Part shown: positions 41,001 through 49,887 of the stretch, piece by piece | Position numbering within the stretch: position 1 is the first letter of the stretch | Layout of the letters: each line of letters starts with the position of its first letter | Assembly: GCA_029582155.1 (NCBI GenBank) | Contig: CM055895.1 | Location: 52,543,250-52,607,249, forward strand | DNA length: 64,000 bases | Direction of reading: 5' to 3' | Origin: Panopea generosa | Lineage: Eukaryota; Mollusca; Bivalvia; Adapedonta; Hiatellidae | Program-made: the position numbers and the translations under genes | Notes under the pieces: model-generated | Database searches by the model: none | What the model was told of the DNA's origin: nothing | Seen by the model: the letters and a program-made list of their open reading frames with translations, nothing else

Positions 41001-44000
41001 AATTGTTCGTGGGAGCATGCCACTGGACATCCCTAGCAAAGCTAGGATTGTGCCTCCTGTAAAATCAAACTTTGGCTACGGCCCTGCCTATATTTGAATG
41101 TTTTATATCACCTATATACGAATGATTGATTTCACTTGTTATGATTAACTAAAGAAACGACGTCGTCACATACCATTGTTACATTTGATATATCTGTATT
41201 GTAATCAGTGTTGTCTTGATGAATGTCTAACACTACTAACTATAGCGTTTATATTGTTTCTAGCAGTTCTAACTCTCAGTTATTCCATTCAGTTCTGTTC
41301 ACAAGACCTCATACATTGTTACCTTGATTTTAATATTTTAAATATTTTTTTTGTTTTTATTTGACCTTGAATCTAAGTATTTTATCTTTTTAACTATGAA
41401 AAATATCTGTAATTCGAAAGACTGCCTTTTTATCATTTAAACTACCGTTATTTGGTTTAAATGTTATATGTTTTGTTTATCGTGTTTGATCACTTGTATG
41501 TTGTACGTTTTGCTTACAGAGAGAGCGCGAAATAGACGCAAACTTCAAGTCGAGTAGCGCAAGTCTTCAGGTATAATGCCTACCAATCCCTACTGTTGAA
41601 TCATTGAGGATATTAACAACTAATTCACGTATTGCAATTCTGCTTCTTTATTCAGCTTCTATATCTAACCGTTCAACAAAGGGCTTTCATTGCTCGTCAG
41701 CCAAGAACGTTGATTTGTACTGCTTCTCGACTGTATGTTTTATAATCACGTTTTACGCATTTTAGATAATGAAACTATAACACCGCTTTACGTGTGCTAA
41801 GTTTAATATACTATGTAGGCAATATACGTATGTCATATGTGTAAACAAACATTTTTATTTTATTAACATGACATGTAATGCATAATATTTAACAAGTGTT
41901 CTGAGGCTTCGATTTAAAGTTATAAAAATGAACAATGGAATACTTTTACTATTACAAAAATCATTTTTCTTTTGTTGTTTGTTTTTGATGAGCAAAATAT
42001 AGTTTGTTAGTTTTGTGTTCATAGCAGTCACTGTGTATTAATTAAATATATGTTTTTAAAATTAATTTTCCTTCTTATCAATGTCTAAAGCAAATGTCTA
42101 AAACAGAGTATAGCTCTGTCTAATAATATGGAAGAAAAATCTACTTTAAATTTGACAAAAAATAACATTGTCTCCACTCTCTGCCCAATCAGTCTACTCA
42201 TGACCTTTTATCAAATCAATATTTAAAGACAAAGACGCATAAACATGTGGAGGTAGAAAGAAATACCCAAGAATTTCATATTCAACACATTCTCTAGTTT
42301 TAAAAATATGATGCAAAAATTTTTTTAAAAAAAAAATGATAAATTTTGTAGATTTTTATCTAACATATCGATAACAAGTGGAAATGAATATATGACCACG
42401 AATATTTGAAATATGATGCCTTTCAACCATATACAAGAGTTATGCCACTTTTACAAAAAAAAATGGAAACGAACTTACACACATATTGGGATATCCTAAT
42501 TTTATATTTGCACCAAGTGGATATATCATTTTATTTTTGAAAAAAAGTTTATGAAAATTGCCGTGTGACCTTTTAAGCATTTAACATAACAAGCTTTCTG
42601 CATGCACAATTTAGGTAAATATCATATCCGAACAAACATTAATAGCCATTTTGAGTCCCATTTTATCTCCACACATGTGTTGTCACGCTATATTATGAAG
42701 TAAGTGGTATGGATCACTCGTGTTTGTGCTAACCGTCAGAAGTTTCGCTCTGTCAGTTGAAGAGTTATTAATATTGTAATATACTCTCCCGAAAATTGAT
42801 TATAATATTGATAAATTACATCATATTTTGATATCAACAACATTTTAATTGTTATGACAACGACCTAAATCAAGGAATTATATAGAATGGGAAAGGCAAC
42901 TGATTGATAGTTTATGAACGCTCGTGTATTCACGCAGAATCTTGCAATATCTCGTTTCCAATTTGTGAAAAAGTAGGGAGATACTGTCACAATATAAATT
43001 CACGTTTCGTTCTTTAAAAGTTTACACAAATTTGTGAATACCGAATGTCATTTTTTTAGATATTTGTTTTTCAAATTATCTCCCTTTACATTGAAATGCT
43101 GTTGATTTGAGAAGTTTAATAACTTTCAACTGAATGTATAAAATGAAACAAAATTTAAGACATCTAGTGTTTGACACCAACCGGTTATTACAAATACGAT
43201 TCACAGTAAATGATGCCAAGTTTTATGAGGCACCGACAGACTCAAATACTAACGGCTTAATATTTTTGCCAAACTTTTGGCTTTCAGTATATATAACCAT
43301 TTATTAGTGTTCGAGAATGTCTAGGAAATAGAACAGTAGCAGGAACGTAGATGCACGGCGTGGGCGTGTTGTGTGTGTTGCACGTATTTTCGTATGTTAT
43401 AGAATATTGTCGTGTCAAAAAGCTTTATTAAAACAAATAAAACATTCATCAAATATTCTGGAAGCTGGCCTCGAGGTTATTAAACTTTTTTGTGCTCAAC
43501 TCAAATCCGTACCCAATCCCAATTTAAAGGGTTTATATAAGCACACAAATTAAAGCACAAATACTGAATTTGAAAGCATTAATGCTGATTTGAGAAAGAA
43601 AGCTAATAACAAGTCCATTCGTTTTTTAGTTGAGCATGGAACAAAGTTTTGTAACCTCAGACGCAGGAAATGTGCGTTAGGGTGTTCTTTCTACATGTGA
43701 GATAGGTGAAATGTTACTTATCTACATATGGAAAGGTGAAATGTTACTTATCTACATATGAAATAGGTGAGATGTTACTTATCTACATATGAAATAGGTC
43801 AGATGTTACTTATCTACATATGACATAGGTGAGATGTTACTTATCTACATTTGAAATAGGTGAGATGTTACTTATCTACATATGAAATAGGTGAGACGTT
43901 ACTTATCTACATTTGAAATAGGTGAGATGTTACTTATCTACATATGAAATAGGTTCGATGTTACTTATCTACATATGAAATAGGTTCGATGTTACTTATC

Positions 44001-47000
44001 TACATTTGAAATAGGTGAGATGTTACTTATCTACATATGAAATAGGTGAGACGTTACTTATCTACATATGACATAGGTGAGATGTTACTTATCTACATAT
44101 GAAATAGGTGAGATGTTACTTATCTACATATGAAATAGGTGAGATGTTACTTATCTACATATGAAATAGGTCAGATGTTACTTATCTACATATGAAATAG
44201 GTGAGATGTTACTTACCTACATATGAAATAGGTGAGCTGTTACTTATCTACATATAAAATAGGTGAGACGTTACTTATCTACATTTAAAATAGGTGAGAT
44301 GTTACTTATCTACATATGAAATAGGTGAGACGTTACTTATCTACATTTGAAATAGGTGAGATGTTACTTATCTACATATGAAATAGGTGAGATGTTACTT
44401 ATCTACATATGAAATAGGTCAGATGTTACTTATCTACATTTGAAATAGGTGAGATGTTACTTATCTACATATGAAATAGGTGAGATGTTACTTATCTACA
44501 TATGATATAGGTGAGATGTTACTTATCTACATATAAAATAGGTCCGATGTTACTTATCTACATATGAAATAGGTGAGACGTTACTTATCTACATTTGAAA
44601 TAGGTGAGATGTTACTTATCGACATATGAAATAGGTCCGATGTTACTTATCTACATATGAAATAGGTGAGATGTTACTTATCTACATATGAAATAGGTGA
44701 GACGTTACTTAACTACATATGAAATAGGTCAGACGTTACTTATCTACATTTGAAATAGGTGAGACGCTACTTATCTACATATGAAATAGGTGAGATGTTA
44801 CTTATCTACACATGAAATAGGTGAGATGTTACTTATCTACATATGAAATAGGTCAGATGTTACTTATCTACATTTGAAATAGGTGAGATGTTACTTATCT
44901 ACATATGAAATAGGTGAGATGTTACTTATCTACATGTGATAAAGGTGAGATGTTACTTATCTACATATGAAATAGGTGAGATGTTACTTACCTACATATG
45001 AAATAGGTGAGCTGTTACTTATCTACATATGAAATAGGTGAGACGTTACTTATCTACATTTGAAATAGGTGAGACGTTACTTATCTACATATGAAATAGG
45101 TGAGATGTTACTTATCTACATATGAAATAGGTGAGATGTTACTTAACTACATATGAAATAGGTCAGACGTTACTTATCTACATTTGAAATAGGTGAGATG
45201 CTACTTATCTACATATGAAATAGGTTCAATGTTACTTATCTACATATGAAATAGGTGAGATGTTACTTATCTACATATGAAATAGGTGAAATATTACTTA
45301 TCTACATATGAAATAGGTGAGACGTTACTTATCTACATTTGAAATAGGTGAAACGTTACTTATCTACATATGAAATAGGTGAGACGTTACTTATCTACAT
45401 ATGACATAGGTGAGATGTTACTGATATACATATGAAATAGGTGAGATGTAACTTATCTACATATGAAATAGGTGAGATGTTACTTATCTACATATGAAAT
45501 AGGTCAGATGTTACTTATCTACATATGAAATAGGTGAGATGTTACTTACCTACATATGAAATAGGTGAGCTGTTACTTATCTACATATGACATAGGTGAG
45601 ACGTTACTTATCTACATATGACATAGGTGAGACGTTACTTATCTACATATGAAATAGGTGAGATGTTACTTATCTACATATGAAATAGGTGAGATGTTAC
45701 TTATCTACATATGAAATAGGTCAGATGTTACTTACCTACATATGAAATAGGTGAGCTGTTACTTATCTACATATGAAATAGGTGAGACGTTACTTATCTA
45801 CATTTGAAATAGGTGAGATGTTACTTATCTACATATGAAATAGGTGAGACGTTACTTATCTACATTTGAAATAGGTGAGATGTTACTTATCTACATATGA
45901 AATAGTTGAGACGTTAGTTATCTACATTTGAAATAGGTGAGATGTTACTTATCTACATATGAAATAGGTCCGATGTTACTTATCTACATATGAAATAGGT
46001 GAGATGTTACTTATCTACATATGAAATAGGTGAGATGTTACTTAACTATATATGAAATAGGTCAGATGTTACTTATCTACATATGAAATAGGTGAGATGT
46101 TACTTACCTACATATGAAATAGGTGAGCTGTTACTTTTGCATGTGTTTGTGTCACACCTGACTGATATGATCGATGTAAGCACCAATGTTTGCTTATATG
46201 CAGACAGATTTTTTTCACAAATTTGTTGATGGCAAAGAAATTGCGCCAAAAATGTCTCCGAGACATAAAAGCTATATTATGATTTGACAGATGAATTCGT
46301 AAAATTGCTAGTGGCGCGATTTATTGTCATACAAAGGATAGTTATTGATAACAGTAAACAGTACTCCAGGCACCGTTGTAAATCAAGTGCAATTACTCCA
46401 GTTGGCATTAAACTCAACAACTGATTTGTCAGCAGTACTGCGGCGTGGATGCTGTGGTAACAGTGCATTGTTTTATTTATAAAAAAAAGTTAAATATTTT
46501 AAGTGTGTTACATTATTTGAAATGATTCACATATTTACTTTATCAATTTCTACTTTATGAAACTCCCTAATGTAATAATGAAATTATTTGTAAATATGAA
46601 AACGTATTCATATTCTGTTGGTAGTTTTCTTTTTGTATGTTTTATTTTTCAATTATACAACCCAATCAGTTTTTTAAATTTTGTCAAATATTACGGGTAC
46701 GTATAATTTGAGAAGATCTAATTAAAACAATATAAAATCATAATAAAAGTTAAAAAAGAATCAAAGGACTAATTATTTTCTGCTTTGACAAAATAGTGTC
46801 AAAGCTTTATGTCAGAATAAACATGTGATGAAAACCAGAACTGGTGATACCTCTATGCTAAAATTCACGATCATGTTCAACTTTTTGTTTGCGATGACAA
46901 AACATTCTGGGAAAAGAGAAAAAAAAACATATGAAATAAAAGAATAACTATTGTTTATTTCCGGTAAATCCAGAACTCAAACAATAGATGCAACATTGGA

Positions 47001-49452
47001 GTTATGTATTAACCTATTAAAACCTCTTCGTAAATTCTGTAAAAAAAACAAACACTGCAATTACACTTAATCAGGGACACGTTCGTGAATAGAAACAAAA
47101 GTTTTTTTTATCTCATTAACGTATGCAGTTCGGTCTTAGTTTTCAATACGACAGTCAAAGTGTGTATTTACTTTAATTCCATATTTGCATATAACGCCAT
47201 AGTAGATGTAAACCTATACCAATTTTTTATACTTTCTGTAATATATCGGTTATTACAGAGACGGAGAGAGACCGTGTGTAAGACGTTAGAACTGAAGCCT
47301 GATGACACGTCATATTGTGATATAATGCAGCGACTCGTAAAGCGGTATCTCTTTAAGTTAGAGAGGGCCAAGGATGAAACAGAACGTTGTACGTTAATTT
47401 CCGTCAAATTGTAAAACAGTATACTGTGTTTAATCGATAGTGAGTGAACCCCGTTCACTGATACTTTTTCATAAGTAATGGAATAGCAGAACATGAATTA
47501 CATGCACATGCGCACACTCTCGTATTTGTAAGGAAATAGTGTAATGGACAGACTGTTATTTACATTGTCCCGTGCTGTGGTGCGATGACAGGGGCATATG
47601 CGAGGTTGGGTGCTCCGGCTAAGCAATGTTCTCAGTGGCATGTTTGGCTACTGATTATTCCAATACGTTGGTCCATATTACAAATTGTTGTACCAGTAAT
47701 GGAACAGCAATACATTATATGTTTTTGTGAATGCATACACATGTGCGAACTGCCGTATTTGTAAGGGACTAGTCAGGTGGATAAACTTTTATTCACACTG
47801 TCTCTATTTATGATGTGATGACAGGGGTAAAAGCGAGGTTGGTTGCTCCCGGTGGCATATTTTGCTACTGATCGTGCCAATGCATTGGTCCCTTATTGCA
47901 ACTTCTTCTCTATGTATTGTACTTGTTATAATCATGCTGTATATTAAGGGCGTTCATGCTGCTGTGGTGACTGGGTCCTTTGAATGCTTTGTCCCCTGTT
48001 GGTTGTATAATATGGTCTTATTTAATTGAGTTCGGAACGTAAAAACATAATTCACACTTTACAAAAACTAACAAAAAATGTCATGATTCGAGAGTACACG
48101 TAGTCTATTCCAAATTTTTAAGCAAGACATATGGATGGTTCACCGTAACACTGTTCTATCTACATACACACAATTTAGGAAATAGAGCTATGATGTGTTG
48201 AACATCCATGTGATAATTGCTTAATCAAACTGAAAGGTTGTCCAAACATGATATACGTGTTCAACAGAAGACATAACATTCAAACACGAATAAGGAGATG
48301 CAGAATGCAAACAACAGAGCCACAACAACAACACAAACACAATAAATGAATAAAATAATCATAATATATACAAAACGTATACGTGCTGAACACGTGACAA
48401 TAGAAAAAAAACACCCATACGGAACACTCAGTAGCAAAAGAAACACCACTGAGGGAGTTAAACCTTGTTTTCGGGTACACACTCCAACCTCGCTCTTCCG
48501 TCAATTTTGATATAAGTGTAAAGAAAGAATGGTACAATAGAAAAAAATACATACATTTTAAAAAACAGACAATTATATAATATCGGTTGTACAAACTCAT
48601 CTATGTTTTAAAGCATTTGAAATTAAACCTGACGCTTGTTACTTCTATATAATTAACTGTACAATTAACATACCCGATAGAACATATACTAGTACTAATG
48701 TCGCTGCTTGTTTCAGTGAAGGACGGTTCAGCCAACCTCGGTAACATACGTACAGAGGAGATAGAGCTGGTGGACGACGAGGATACACCGCCGCCAGTCC
48801 CGGACACGCCCAGGCGTATACAGTTTGACAGAAACTATGAGAAGCCTCAAACGATTCACGAGGACCAGGACACAAACCATCAGAACAATTTCAGGCGTAT
48901 GTATAACAGTGGTATGTCCGTTGGCTCAGCTCAGTATGGAGAATGGTAGAGACAAATATGCATTTCAACTAAGAACATCTGATTGAAATATATTCTGGAA
49001 GCACAGAATGTGTTCAAGAAAAGCAAAAAGCAGACTTGGTTTTGTTGAGTAAAAGTAATGTTAAATGCCAAACCAACAATATGGCTTAAAATAAATTATA
49101 TTAGATATAACTTTAATATCAGGATTTTATAATAATATATGGTGGTTTTGATAGAAATAGTATAGTAGTAGAAGTTTAAAGTATTAAAAGCAGTTAAATA
49201 GGTCTAAACTTGTAGCCATAGCATCAGCAGCAGCAACAGCAGCAGCAGCAGTAGTAGTAGTAGTAGTTGTAGTAGTAGTAATAGCTGCAGCAGCAGTAGT
49301 ATAGTATAAGTAGCAGTAGTAGCAGCAGTAGCAGCAGCATTAGTATAGTAGTAGTAGTAGTAATAGTAGTAGTAGTAGTAGTAGAAGTAGTTTTAGCAGT
49401 TACAGTAGTAGTAGTTGTTGTAGTAGTACAAGTAGTAGCGGCAGCAGTAGTA

Positions 49453-49545
<93 letters not shown>

Positions 49546-49695
49546 TAGTATAGTAGTAATAGTATTGTAGAAGTAGTTTAAGCAGCAACAGCAACAGTAG
49601 TATTAGTAGAAGTAGTAGTAGTAGTAGCAGCAGCAGCAGCAGAGTAGTAGTAGTAATAATAGTGGTAGAAGTATTGAAAGTAGAAGCCCCAGTAA

Positions 49696-49780
<85 letters not shown>

Positions 49781-49817
49781 TGTTGTTGTTGTTGTTGTAG
49801 TAGTAGTAGTAGTAGTA

Positions 49818-49887
<70 letters not shown>

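Noticed and set aside
43691-46136. CRISPR-like appearance of regular short repeats
   Set aside because: Units are head-to-tail without unique spacers, in an animal genome; this is a minisatellite. The same applies to the 53-, 70- and 26-bp arrays.
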